A DNA stretch of 7,108 nt from ANME-2 cluster archaeon (GCA_003601535.1 PIXW01000130.1:1-7108); one strand, 5' to 3'. Counted from the stretch's first letter, positions 1-7,094 are shown. Numbers and translations are program-made. The notes: generated by a model not told the origin, from the letters alone.

Positions 1-405
1 TGCAGTTACCAGAGACCCTTCGATATATCGAAGATCATTGGTGGTCGTGCCATCGGTGATGGTGATCACTGCCTGATTCATGTCCACCGGTGAAGACCCC
101 ACCTTCAGCGAGCACCGCAGATCCAGCCGGTACAGTTCATCAGAGAAGACATCCGCAGCAGATTTCGAGGACTGGGTACCGCCACGCCACCCCTCGATGG
201 AATCCACATCCACGTTCGAAGAGACTTCCTGCGTCGATGCTTTACCTGTCTTCTGCGCCTTCTGTTGCAGGACTCCTGATGTCTGTATCAGAACAGCAGC
301 AGCAACCGCTGCAACAAGAATCATCGCAATGAAGATGATCAGTGTGCCGATACCCACCTGAGCCTGATTGTCCTTACTAAGCCTATATTTCCTGTTTGCC
401 TTTAT
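1..405 (-). CDS. Archaellin (archaeal flagellin), N-terminal part, runs off the left edge
   Basis: Structural subunit of the archaellum filament, exported as a preprotein and cleaved by the prearchaellin peptidase. From the proposed start the protein opens with a basic leader of about 15 residues (KANRKYRLSKDNQA), then QVGIGTL at residues 16–22, a hydrophobic stretch rich in I, A and V to about residue 40, and QTSGVLQQKAQKTGK. This is the typical archaellin N-terminus; by family alignment cleavage falls between A15 and Q16. The rest (to residue 135) matches the expected beta-rich outer domain, and the C-terminus is outside the window. The frame contains no ATG, GTG or TTG near the leader. ATA at 405–403 is chosen because it is 8 bases after a GGGGG run and places the leader at normal length. 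An in-frame TTG at 516–514 would add 37 unlikely residues and lies upstream of the TATA-like element. Identity is very sure, the start is not. Whether other archaellum genes follow cannot be seen. Confidence 0.9.
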   Translation of the reverse strand, partial: MKANRKYRLSKDNQAQVGIGTLIIFIAMILVAAVAAAVLIQTSGVLQQKAQKTGKASTQEVSSNVDVDSIEGWRGGTQSSKSAADVFSDELYRLDLRCSLKVGSSPVDMNQAVITITDGTTTNDLRYIEGSLVTA

Positions 406-412
406 AAGACAT

Positions 413-418
413 TCCCCC
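413..418 (-). promoter_or_regulatory. Ribosome binding site of the archaellin gene
   Basis: On the minus strand an AGGGGG run ends 8 bases before the ATA codon at 405–403. An ATG at 412–410 begins only one base after this run, too close for it to serve as its ribosome binding site, and its frame hits a stop after nine codons. The spacing therefore favours translation starting at or very near 405. Inference from spacing only. Confidence 0.45.
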
Positions 419-487
419 TTGTTATTTACTCCGTTACTCGAACACTCACCGTTGTTGTAACAGTATAAAGATATAAAACACTGATTG

Positions 488-505
488 TATATATAGTTTT
501 TGGTT
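488..505 (-). promoter_or_regulatory. Probable archaellin promoter (TATA box with A-rich BRE)
   Basis: The minus strand carries TATATATA at 495–488 preceded by an A-rich ACCAAAAAC stretch that could act as a TFB recognition element. It lies in the 114-base gap between the thiDN stop codon and the archaellin start. Transcription would begin near 465, giving a leader of about 60 bases. A second AT-rich element (TTTTATATC, 478–470) could serve instead and give a shorter leader. A separate promoter suggests that the archaellin gene is expressed independently of the thiDN operon upstream. No clear terminator is seen between them. Confidence 0.5.
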
Positions 506-519
506 GGAAATATCAAACA

Positions 520-1824
520 TCAGATCGTCTGATCAAGCATCTCAATCGCCAGACCAGCCACCTGAATAGCGCTCCTTCCGAGTATTCGCACCATCGCCTC
601 TTTTCCGACTCCTCCCTCATCACAGATCACCTGCGGCACATAACCAGCGTTTCGAATCGCATACTCTGCACCCCAATCCATGGTCTCGTGATGCGGCGGT
701 TCATCCTTCCGGTCAAAGGATGCTACCGTATAACCACAATCCCTGCAGGCTGAGAGAATATCATCAGAATACCGGATGTTAAGAGCGCTTCTGATCTCAG
801 GATCAAATCGCATAACAGCGAGGATGAGTCTTGCTATATGGGATGATGCACCAAATTCGACACATCCGGCTGCCCGCGCTTTATCTCCAGACCGCACAAT
901 CCTTGACCGTACCGCGGCAACATCCTCAATCGAGCGTGCCTGCGGGATTGCGGTTCCGATATTGGATCCAACCTCAGGGATCAGTGATGCAAACGATTCA
1001 CAATCCTCAATTAATTTTACAGCAGCGCTGACATCTGCGATCGCCTGATACCGTGCAGCATCCCTTACGATCTGTCCGGTCTGGTTGACAGGAGCAACTC
1101 CACCGCCAACGCTGGACGAATTCGCAATCGCGCTCACAACAACATCCTTTGCAGCGCTGCATGCATCCGGCACAGAGAATCCTTTTGCAAGAAACGATGC
1201 GAGCGCTGCCGAATGAGTGCAGCCGGCGCCATGCGTTCCGCCTTCGACCAGATTCCCGCGAATCAATCGAATCTCACCATCATACAGCACATCAGTGCCC
1301 TCCAGATGCCCGCCTGTGATGACCGCTGCTTTGCACCCGAGATCAACGATCGCGATCGCAGCACGCTTCGCATCCTCGATATCCCTGATCCGGATGCCTG
1401 TTATTGCTTCAGCCTCAAACACGTTTGGTGTTGCCACGTTTGCGAGCGGGATCAGTTCTGATATCACCGCATCCAGCGCATCCTCTGCCAGCAATATCCC
1501 TCCTGCCTCCGCGCTCATCACTGGATCGAGCACGAAAGGAATGCCTTTAATCTCGCCTGCCACCGCATGAATGATCTTCTTTGAGGACAACATTCCGGTT
1601 TTCGCATAATCAACCTTTATATCGCTTAATATCGCACGAATCTGATCGATGATCGCGTTTTCTGGAAGATCATGCACGCTCTCTACCCCGAGTGTGTTCT
1701 GCGCAGTGATCGAGGTGATTGCGCAGGTGCCGTGCATACCGAGCGCGGCAAACGTCTTCAGATCAGCCTGGACGCCTGCGCCACCGCCTGAATCAGAGCC
1801 TGCTATGGTCAGTATGCATCGCAT
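520..1824 (-). CDS. thiDN: Bifunctional HMP/HMP-P kinase and thiamine-phosphate synthase (ThiD–ThiN fusion)
   Basis: Cytosolic enzyme of thiamine synthesis. The ThiD part phosphorylates hydroxymethylpyrimidine and its monophosphate; the ThiN part joins HMP-PP and thiazole phosphate to thiamine phosphate, replacing bacterial ThiE. Numbering from the chosen ATG (434 residues): ThiD covers about 1–265 with GSDSGGGAG at 9–17, VLDPVM at 98–103, TPN at 133–135 and the anion-hole loop GTHGAGC at 196–202, ending in the expected catalytic Cys202. ThiN covers about 268–434, with PEVGSN near 283, GASSHIAR near 325, DRKDEP near 371 and [10 protein letters not shown] near 402. The start at 1824 ([11 protein letters not shown]) fits the family N-terminus and has GTGATG upstream as a ribosome binding site. 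A GTG at 1839 and an ATG at 1836 are in-frame alternatives adding five or four residues. It is the second gene of an operon with the DUF2150-like gene. Both domains look intact. Confidence 0.93.
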   Translation of the reverse strand: MRCILTIAGSDSGGGAGVQADLKTFAALGMHGTCAITSITAQNTLGVESVHDLPENAIIDQIRAILSDIKVDYAKTGMLSSKKIIHAVAGEIKGIPFVLDPVMSAEAGGILLAEDALDAVISELIPLANVATPNVFEAEAITGIRIRDIEDAKRAAIAIVDLGCKAAVITGGHLEGTDVLYDGEIRLIRGNLVEGGTHGAGCTHSAALASFLAKGFSVPDACSAAKDVVVSAIANSSSVGGGVAPVNQTGQIVRDAARYQAIADVSAAVKLIEDCESFASLIPEVGSNIGTAIPQARSIEDVAAVRSRIVRSGDKARAAGCVEFGASSHIARLILAVMRFDPEIRSALNIRYSDDILSACRDCGYTVASFDRKDEPPHHETMDWGAEYAIRNAGYVPQVICDEGGVGKEAMVRILGRSAIQVAGLAIEMLDQTI

Positions 1825-1832
1825 GGTGCCAG

Positions 1833-1839
1833 CCATCAC
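1833..1839 (-). promoter_or_regulatory. Coupling site: stop codon of the upstream gene overlaps the thiDN ribosome binding site
   Basis: The minus strand reads ATGTGATGG across the end of the DUF2150-like gene. The TGA stop (1838–1836) lies inside GTGATGG, which partly matches the archaeal GGTGAT ribosome binding sequence and sits about nine bases before the ATG at 1824. The same bases also offer GTG (1839) and ATG (1836) as alternative starts. Every reading implies that ribosomes finishing the first gene begin the second. Confidence 0.55.
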
Positions 1840-2408
1840 ATCGAAAGAGTCAGTGCTGCAACGATCGAATCAACACCATCCAGCCATTCGGCAACCAGCC
1901 CATCCGGCACATCAAAGAGGATATCTGGCATGGATTCGCCGGATAGTATCCGTGCACCGACCGTGCTGATATATTCAAGCGCCTGTTCCGGATTCTTCTC
2001 CTCTATATCGATCGCGTTTCTGATCAGGTTGAGAATCGGCGTTTTCGTATCATACCCCCCTCTGATGTAAGATTCGCATGAAACGAGCGCACAGAGCAGT
2101 GAATACTGGAGCGACTGGATCATCATATCGATGTCCTCATTGATCGCGGCGACATCAGATAATACGATCTCGCTGATGCCTGAAATTGCACGTAATGCAT
2201 CATCAGAAACGATCTTCTTCTCATCATATTCAGAAACCACCTTCAGACACGGGAGTATAACGTCATCCATCATATTGACAAATATCTCTGTATTACTGCC
2301 ATACTCACCATTTATCTGGAAGTTACTCTCTTTCACCCTCTGAATCCAATTGTCCCAGCGTTCTTTCGTGTAATATTGAACTTCCTTCTCTTTTTCTGAG
2401 TTTTTCAT
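1836..2408 (-). CDS. Uncharacterised archaeal protein, probable DUF2150 family
   Basis: A 190-residue soluble protein of unknown function. The N-terminus is highly charged ([10 protein letters not shown]) and followed by [17 protein letters not shown] at about 12–28, then an [14 protein letters not shown] segment near 43–56. The opening and the mostly helical, acidic character match my memory of the archaeal DUF2150 family, but no search was run. There is no signal peptide, and the moderately hydrophobic stretches look like amphipathic helices, not membrane spans. Two cysteines near 106 and 110 ([11 protein letters not shown]) are not arranged as a metal site. The start at 2408 is supported by AGAGG about ten bases upstream. 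It is the first gene of the operon with thiDN and overlaps it or abuts it at the stop codon, so a role connected with thiamine metabolism is possible but not shown. Confidence 0.8.
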   Translation of the reverse strand: MKNSEKEKEVQYYTKERWDNWIQRVKESNFQINGEYGSNTEIFVNMMDDVILPCLKVVSEYDEKKIVSDDALRAISGISEIVLSDVAAINEDIDMMIQSLQYSLLCALVSCESYIRGGYDTKTPILNLIRNAIDIEEKNPEQALEYISTVGARILSGESMPDILFDVPDGLVAEWLDGVDSIVAALTLSM

Positions 2409-2492
2409 GATAATCTTTCCTCTGTATGTGTTGTATTATTAATGTTAACCATACCATACCCAATTATTAGAGATGGTAATTAATGGGTGTGT
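2409..2492. promoter_or_regulatory. Divergent promoter region between the DUF2150–thiDN operon and the phosphoglucomutase–cofC pair
   Basis: This AT-rich 84-base gap must hold the promoters of two divergent units. For the plus strand, AATTATTA at 2462–2469 is TATA-like and is centred about 27 bases before the ATG at 2493, the distance expected for a leaderless or nearly leaderless transcript; TATTATTAA at 2434–2442 is an alternative. For the minus strand, TAATAATT (2469–2462, same element read backwards) would give a leader of about 30 bases carrying the AGAGG ribosome binding site at 2423–2419. A short tandem repeat, CCATACCATACC, lies in the middle at 2449–2460. Assignment of individual elements is tentative. 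Confidence 0.45.
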
Positions 2493-5078
2493 ATGAAACG
2501 CGCTGATTTCCTGTATCAGAATATGCGCTGGCAGATGCTGGATCAGAACAGAAGAGCGGCACTGGACAATCTGTCCGAGCTACGAGACATCATCTCGGAA
2601 GATCGTGCCAGTGAGCTTCCGGTGGCTGAACTGACTTCCAGTTTAATCGTTGCTTTAACAGAAACAAAGGATGCCGGCATCCTGAATGAGGCAACCGATG
2701 TTAGCAAGCAGTTTCTGACAAAAGTAATAGAAAACATTGACGAGTTCCCGACTGCTCAACTTCCGGTATTGTTTGCATCGCTGCAGCTCTTTGCTGTGGA
2801 ATCCGGGCAGTATGGATTCGAGACCACTGAGAATCCAGATTCTGGTATCAACAGGATTGCCGGTAGAGCGATCGATCGCTATCAGGAGATGCGGGATGCA
2901 TACGAAAATGCACAGGATCAACTGGCATCCGCAGAGCGCTTGCGTGCTGTTGCTATAAGAGCGCTGTTCAGGTTATTTGAGAGAGCGGAATTTTCTCTGA
3001 TAAGCGGTTATATAACCGATGAACTGTTCCCCTTGATTGCTGCTCTCAATGATGATGCGCGGTACCGACCGTTCCGGACATCGCTTGCCGCAAATATCAG
3101 CGATAAACTGTACCGGTTTGCAAAGCGAACAGATGATGAGAGGCTATCAAAACTGCTCTATAGCTTATTCGAAAAAAAATATATAAAGTTCGGAACATCC
3201 GGATTCAGAGCATTCATAAATAAGGATTTTACCAGGAAGCGATCGGATTTTGTAACTTCTGCTATATGCAACGATCTTCTGATATCCCAGAGAAGAGGCG
3301 GCATGCCTGTTGTTATAACCTACGATACGAGGATCGGTGCAAGGGATTTTGCTCTGGAGAGTGCGAGAGTATTTCTCTCGCATGGATTTCCTGTGCGGTT
3401 TGCAGACGAACCCTCGCCAACAGGTGCTCTCGTGTACTGGTTAAGAGAGGAGGAGCATGGAGAGGCAGCAGGCGGCGAGAACATGACCCCGAGCCACAAT
3501 CCACTGCCAACGCAGGGGCAGCGCTGGAGCATGGAGAATGGCGATGTCGCCCCGACATCGGTCACCGACCGGATCGAGAGAGAAGCGAACATTCTCTGCA
3601 TGAGGGACTCTCCTGTCGAAAAATATGATCTGAAACAGGCTCTCTCGGAAGGCACGTTCGTTTATATAAATATGCGGGAGAAATACACATCGTATGTTGC
3701 TGATTTTCTGAGATCGCAGAAACTGGACAAACTGCTGAGAGAGTTCTATTCGCAACCAGAGAATCGATTCATCCACAATGCCATGAATGGTGCGGCACGA
3801 GGCTACATCACAGAGATATTCGAGAAACTCGGGATACCGTCGGAATCGGTCTTTCAGATGGATTCGGAGGCGGACGACTTTCTCGGTCTTCGTTTCTATG
3901 CCAATCCTGAAGAGCAGTGGATTCTTCCGACCATGAACCGGTTGAATCATATCGATGCGCTCTTCGAGTGTGCAAACGATACCGATGGTGACAGGTGCGG
4001 CGGAATTCTGGACAGGGACGGGTTCATCAACCTGAACAAACTCCTTGCCATGCTCTGCGATTTCGTGATCAGGGGGCTTTCATGGGAGAACCATATCGTG
4101 ATACGGACAGGAACCACGTCCACTGCAATCGACGATGTGGTGCGGAAGCTGAAAGCTGAATACGAGATACCAACCCCGGAATGGGGTGAGATCAATTCAC
4201 TGGTACGCCATCCGTTTTATAGCGTCAAAAGGGTGACAGATGACGTCGAATACGCACTGGATTTACAGCGATTTCCGTGCATCGATACCGAGGTTGGATT
4301 CAAATACATCTCTGCTGCAATGAAGAAATACGATCTGCCGGCAGCGGTCGCTGGTGAGGAGAGCGGAGGCTTCACGATCAAGCGGTTCCCTGACAAGGAC
4401 GGGATCATAGGGATATGTATGATTGCATCCATGATCGCATGGCATGAAAAGCCTCCAGGCGAGATATGGAAGCAGCATACCAGAATGTACGGCGAGAAGT
4501 ACGATAAAAGGCTCGATGTCTGGGCTCCGAACAATCCAAAGGAGAAGATGATCAATTCATGGCTTGAAAACCCTCCTGAATACATCGCAGGTCAGCAGGT
4601 GCTCTGGGCTGGCGGCACATACCATGACAAGGTTGAGTTCGTGCTGGAGAATCCAGATACCGGCACCATCTCCCGCCTTCTTGTACGGGCATCCGGAACC
4701 GAGGAGATAAACAGAATCTACATCGAGAGCAATGATGAGCAGGTATTGCACGCCATCAGGCAGGAAGCGCTCGACCGGCTGAACTGGTTAATAATCGAGG
4801 ATATCGGAGATGCTGCGAACTATTTTGATCTTGCTGACCGGATCGCGGCAACAGGCATGACGTTCATGGCGGAATCTGACCGGGAAAAATATTTCGATGC
4901 GGTCAGGAAGAGGATGGATCTCCTTGCTGCGAGGGAGCACGAAGAGCCGGTCGCAATCTACCGCAAGGTGCTTCACCTGCTGACACTGGAAATGGACCGT
5001 GATGTCAATGTGCGCCATGCTGCGTGGGGTGTGGACATCGGAGCAGAGTACTATCGCAGGATATTTGGCAGAGGTTGA
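2493..5078 (+). CDS. Phosphoglucomutase-like protein (alpha-D-phosphohexomutase superfamily) with long N- and C-terminal extensions
   Basis: Likely interconverts glucose 1-phosphate and glucose 6-phosphate, or a related sugar phosphate, through a phosphoserine; cytosolic. In 861-residue numbering the four signature loops are FGTSGFRA (233–240), TPSHNP with catalytic Ser334 (332–337), the metal loop DTDGDR (496–501), GEESGG for sugar binding (621–626) and the phosphate-binding loop RASGTEE (732–738). The wording around them (TPSHNP, NGD.AP..VTDRIE.EAN, DKDGII, SGTEEINRIYIES) is closest to the E. coli Pgm type, not the shorter archaeal phosphomannomutases. Residues 1–230 form a helical, charged extension that I do not recognise, and about 90 helical residues follow the catalytic part; E. 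coli Pgm has about 546 residues. The lysine expected ten residues after the catalytic serine is arginine (Arg344). ATG 2493 is preferred to GTG 2487, which would add two residues. cofC begins four bases after the stop. Superfamily certain, substrate not. Confidence 0.87.
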   Translation: MKRADFLYQNMRWQMLDQNRRAALDNLSELRDIISEDRASELPVAELTSSLIVALTETKDAGILNEATDVSKQFLTKVIENIDEFPTAQLPVLFASLQLFAVESGQYGFETTENPDSGINRIAGRAIDRYQEMRDAYENAQDQLASAERLRAVAIRALFRLFERAEFSLISGYITDELFPLIAALNDDARYRPFRTSLAANISDKLYRFAKRTDDERLSKLLYSLFEKKYIKFGTSGFRAFINKDFTRKRSDFVTSAICNDLLISQRRGGMPVVITYDTRIGARDFALESARVFLSHGFPVRFADEPSPTGALVYWLREEEHGEAAGGENMTPSHNPLPTQGQRWSMENGDVAPTSVTDRIEREANILCMRDSPVEKYDLKQALSEGTFVYINMREKYTSYVADFLRSQKLDKLLREFYSQPENRFIHNAMNGAARGYITEIFEKLGIPSESVFQMDSEADDFLGLRFYANPEEQWILPTMNRLNHIDALFECANDTDGDRCGGILDRDGFINLNKLLAMLCDFVIRGLSWENHIVIRTGTTSTAIDDVVRKLKAEYEIPTPEWGEINSLVRHPFYSVKRVTDDVEYALDLQRFPCIDTEVGFKYISAAMKKYDLPAAVAGEESGGFTIKRFPDKDGIIGICMIASMIAWHEKPPGEIWKQHTRMYGEKYDKRLDVWAPNNPKEKMINSWLENPPEYIAGQQVLWAGGTYHDKVEFVLENPDTGTISRLLVRASGTEEINRIYIESNDEQVLHAIRQEALDRLNWLIIEDIGDAANYFDLADRIAATGMTFMAESDREKYFDAVRKRMDLLAAREHEEPVAIYRKVLHLLTLEMDRDVNVRHAAWGVDIGAEYYRRIFGRG

Positions 5079-5079
5079 G
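5071..5079 (+). promoter_or_regulatory. Ribosome binding site of cofC
   Basis: GAGGTTGAG spans the stop codon of the phosphoglucomutase-like gene (TGA 5076–5078). The GAGGT part lies seven bases before the ATG at 5083, the expected archaeal spacing. It decides the cofC start at 5083 over an in-frame ATG 84 bases upstream (4999), which would add 28 residues lying inside the preceding gene and unlike the family. Confidence 0.7.
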
Positions 5080-5082
5080 ACC

Positions 5083-5712
5083 ATGAAGATCGTAATCCCG
5101 TTCAAGAAGGAGAACGCCAAATCCCGCCTGTCCGGAATCCTCACGCCGGATGAGCGTTGCGCGCTTGCAATGGAGATGCTCTATGACGTGATCGATGCAA
5201 CCGGTGGCTTCCACGTTGATGTCCTCACCTCATCGCTTCTCAATTCCGCGAGCATCGATTCGCATACCCTGCTCAGCGATCAGGGATTAAATGAAGCACT
5301 GAACGATTACCTCTCCCTGGTGGCAGAGCATGGCTGTGATCCGGTCATGATCGTGATGGCTGATCTGCCGCTCATTAAAAGCCGGCACGTAAAAGAGATC
5401 GCAGGATCAGAGGCTGATGTGGTGATCGCACCTGGTAAGGGCGGAGGAACCAACATCCTCTGTATCAAAGACCCGTCCCGGTTCAGGGTAGACTACTACG
5501 GCACGAGTTTTCTTGATCACCTGCAGATCGCACGGGATAACGGTCTTTCGGTCGAGGTCTATGATTCGTTTGCAGCAGCAACCGACATCGATGAACCAGA
5601 GGATATCGTGGAACTCCTGATACACGGAGATTGCAGATCCTCGCTCATGCTTGCAGATCTTGGTTTCGTTGTTGCGGTGCGTGATGGCAGGGCAGCGGTT
5701 GAGCGATCGTAA
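5083..5712 (+). CDS. cofC: 2-phospho-L-lactate guanylyltransferase (coenzyme F420 synthesis)
   Basis: Activates 2-phospholactate with GTP, giving lactyl-2-diphosphoguanosine, which CofD transfers to Fo to make F420-0; a cytosolic nucleotidyltransferase with a GT-A-like fold. The protein has 209 residues, the usual family length. Visible features: N-terminal IPFKKENAKSRLSGIL (4–19), the lysine/arginine nucleotide-binding loop; MADLPLI near 91–97, the aspartate expected to bind metal; PGKGGGTNIL near 115–124, the conserved glycine-rich loop with GTN; YGTSFLDH near 138–145; and DIDEPEDIVELL near 168–179. The tail (LGFVVAVRDGRAAV) also fits the family. In some organisms the enzyme uses phosphoenolpyruvate or 3-phosphoglycerate instead of phospholactate; the sequence does not tell. 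It follows the phosphoglucomutase-like gene by four bases, so the two are almost surely one transcript. No cofD or cofE is visible. Confidence 0.93.
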   Translation: MKIVIPFKKENAKSRLSGILTPDERCALAMEMLYDVIDATGGFHVDVLTSSLLNSASIDSHTLLSDQGLNEALNDYLSLVAEHGCDPVMIVMADLPLIKSRHVKEIAGSEADVVIAPGKGGGTNILCIKDPSRFRVDYYGTSFLDHLQIARDNGLSVEVYDSFAAATDIDEPEDIVELLIHGDCRSSLMLADLGFVVAVRDGRAAVERS

Positions 5713-5890
5713 CGTGTCCGGAACAAGAAGGATCTGAGAACATCAATTGTTTCAAGATTTAAGTGTGTGGACAGAGATGGTTTCCATAATCATTGCAAAA
5801 ATCAGTGTAATGTCAGGTAGAGCTCATAGCCATGGTAAACTCCTTCTTCCATTGTGTCGCGTTTGAGGAATGCTCATGCCCATCATATCC

Positions 5891-5925
5891 GACAACCTTT
5901 TAGGCATCCACACCAACTCACACAA
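5891..5925 (+). promoter_or_regulatory. Possible promoter of the aminotransferase gene
   Basis: ACAACCTTTTAGG (5892–5904) contains the only TATA-like core placed to give a short leader. Transcription would start near 5925, about 20 bases before the ATG at 5946 and just ahead of the ribosome binding site. The element is weaker than the one before the archaellin gene. Read-through from cofC is an alternative. Confidence 0.3.
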
Positions 5926-5934
5926 CAAACAGAC

Positions 5935-5945
5935 AGGTGCGATCC
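5935..5945 (+). promoter_or_regulatory. Ribosome binding site of the aminotransferase gene
   Basis: AGGTGCGATCC closely resembles the archaeal consensus GGAGGTGATCC apart from one inserted base. AGGTG ends six bases before the ATG at 5946 and nine before the ATG at 5949. A GTG at 5937 lies within this site, so it is unlikely to be the start although it is in frame. Confidence 0.65.
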
Positions 5946-7094
5946 ATGATGAACACAGAGGACATCTTGATTATGATTCCGGGACCTGTCCCGGTTGTAC
6001 CGCGCATCTTGCGTGCGATGGCAAAGCCTGTGATCAACCATCGCGGCACGGAATTCGCAGAGATACTGAACGAATGCAGAGAACTCTTTGCAGACCTGTT
6101 TCAGACCAGGAATGATATTCTGCTGCTGAGCGGCTCAGGCACCAGCGGGATGGAGGCTGCGGTTGGAAACCTGATAGGTCAGGATGAAACGATCGTAACG
6201 ATCGTAAACGGCAAGTTTGGCGAGCGGTTTCGAGATATCGGCGAGCGGTATGGCAGGACGGTTCCGGTCGAGTCTTTGTGGGGCTATCCACTTGATCTGG
6301 ATGCTGCAGCGGCAGCGCTCGAGAATGGTGCGGACGCAATCGCGATGGTTCACAACGAAACATCGGTCGGAATGCTCAATCCCGCAGAGGAGGTCGGAAA
6401 ACTGGCACGCAAACACGATGCGCTGTTCATCATGGACGGGATCACCTCGATCGGTGGAACCGAGGTTCTTGTGGACAGATGGGGTGTGGATATTGCGATT
6501 CTCGGATCGCAGAAATGCATCGGCGCGCCGCCAGGGCTTGCTGCTGTCTCGGTCAGCGAGCGAGCATTCGAGAAGATGGAGGACGTACAGAACCCACCAT
6601 ACTATCTGGATCTCAAAGAACATCGCAAGAGTGCCAAAAAAGGTCAGACACCGTATACGCCATCGATCCCACTCTTCTATGCTGTACAGGAGGCGTTGCG
6701 AATCGCTCACGAGGAGGGACTGACCGCACGGATGAAGCGACATGCCGCAGGTGCTGCGGCGGTGCGTGCTGCGGCAGATGCGATGGGAATCGAGATGTTT
6801 CCTCAGCTGGATGAGAAGAGCAGGTACTCAGACACTGTAACAGCGATGAAGGTGCCATCCGGTATCACGTTCGATCAGATGAAGCAGGAGATGCTTGACT
6901 CGAGCATACTGATCGCTGGCGGACAGGCACATCTCAAAGGAAACATCTTCCGGATCGGAAGCATGGGCAACTTCAGACCAAAGGATATACTGATAACGAT
7001 CCAGATGCTCGAATCGATCCTGCATAAGCATGGAATCGTCTCTGATTTCGGAGCCGGGATCGAGGCTGCCGGATCCGTGCTGGTCGATCGATAG
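5946..7094 (+). CDS. Class V PLP-dependent aminotransferase (alanine/serine–glyoxylate type)
   Basis: Cytosolic fold-type I aminotransferase of 382 residues, full length for the family. Features in order: MIPGPVPVVPRIL near 10–22, the family N-terminal signature; NHRGTEF at 31–37; SGSGTSGMEA at 62–71, the cofactor phosphate-binding loop; HNETSVGMLNP at 136–146; MDGITSIGG at 163–171 with Asp164 expected to pair with the pyridine nitrogen; GSQKCIGAPPG with Lys190 as the Schiff-base lysine; KKGQTPYTPSIP near 231–242; and FRIGSMGNF near 335–343 with the substrate-carboxylate arginine. Archaeal relatives, such as the Methanocaldococcus MJ0959 protein, act broadly on aspartate, alanine and phosphoserine-type substrates, so the substrate here should be left open. 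The ATG at 5946 is chosen because of the ribosome binding site at 5935–5939; the next ATG (5949) is nearly as good. It is separated from cofC by 233 bases and is probably its own unit. Confidence 0.92.
   Translation: MMNTEDILIMIPGPVPVVPRILRAMAKPVINHRGTEFAEILNECRELFADLFQTRNDILLLSGSGTSGMEAAVGNLIGQDETIVTIVNGKFGERFRDIGERYGRTVPVESLWGYPLDLDAAAAALENGADAIAMVHNETSVGMLNPAEEVGKLARKHDALFIMDGITSIGGTEVLVDRWGVDIAILGSQKCIGAPPGLAAVSVSERAFEKMEDVQNPPYYLDLKEHRKSAKKGQTPYTPSIPLFYAVQEALRIAHEEGLTARMKRHAAGAAAVRAAADAMGIEMFPQLDEKSRYSDTVTAMKVPSGITFDQMKQEMLDSSILIAGGQAHLKGNIFRIGSMGNFRPKDILITIQMLESILHKHGIVSDFGAGIEAAGSVLVDR

Larger units (their letters stand above)
5713..5945. other. Intergenic region with no supported gene
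   Basis: These 233 bases separate cofC from the aminotransferase gene. I see no tRNA, no strong hairpin followed by a T run and no coding sequence worth calling; the longest plausible small frame, 29 codons from ATG 5777, has only a weak ribosome binding site and no recognisable product. Two imperfect 12-base direct repeats of the form GCTCATnnCCAT occur at 5822–5833 and 5872–5883. The right end holds the likely promoter of the next gene. Confidence 0.5.

Noticed and set aside
403..522. The reading frame of thiDN stays open after its TGA stop and runs without another stop into the archaellin, suggesting stop-codon read-through or a fusion.
   Set aside because: The 38 intervening codons look non-coding (AT-rich, odd composition), contain the TATA-like promoter, and would put a cytosolic enzyme in front of an export leader. 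An open stretch of this length is unremarkable by chance.
3441..3950. Long antisense frames within the phosphoglucomutase gene (and similar ones inside thiDN and the aminotransferase gene).
   Set aside because: They lie opposite genes with clear family motifs, have no supporting ribosome binding sites and encode compositions typical of shadow frames.
4999..5082. A longer cofC start at ATG 4999, giving 237 residues.
   Set aside because: The extra 28 residues overlap the end of the preceding gene, do not resemble the CofC N-terminus, and a good ribosome binding site sits just before the ATG at 5083.
5777..5866. A 29-codon frame starting at ATG 5777 in the gap after cofC.
   Set aside because: No good ribosome binding site, no recognisable motif and a length easily reached by chance.
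6187..6206. A short tandem repeat (ACGATCGTA twice) that might be a binding site.
   Set aside because: It encodes conserved residues of the aminotransferase in frame (TIVTIV) and is explained by repeated codons within the general GATC excess.
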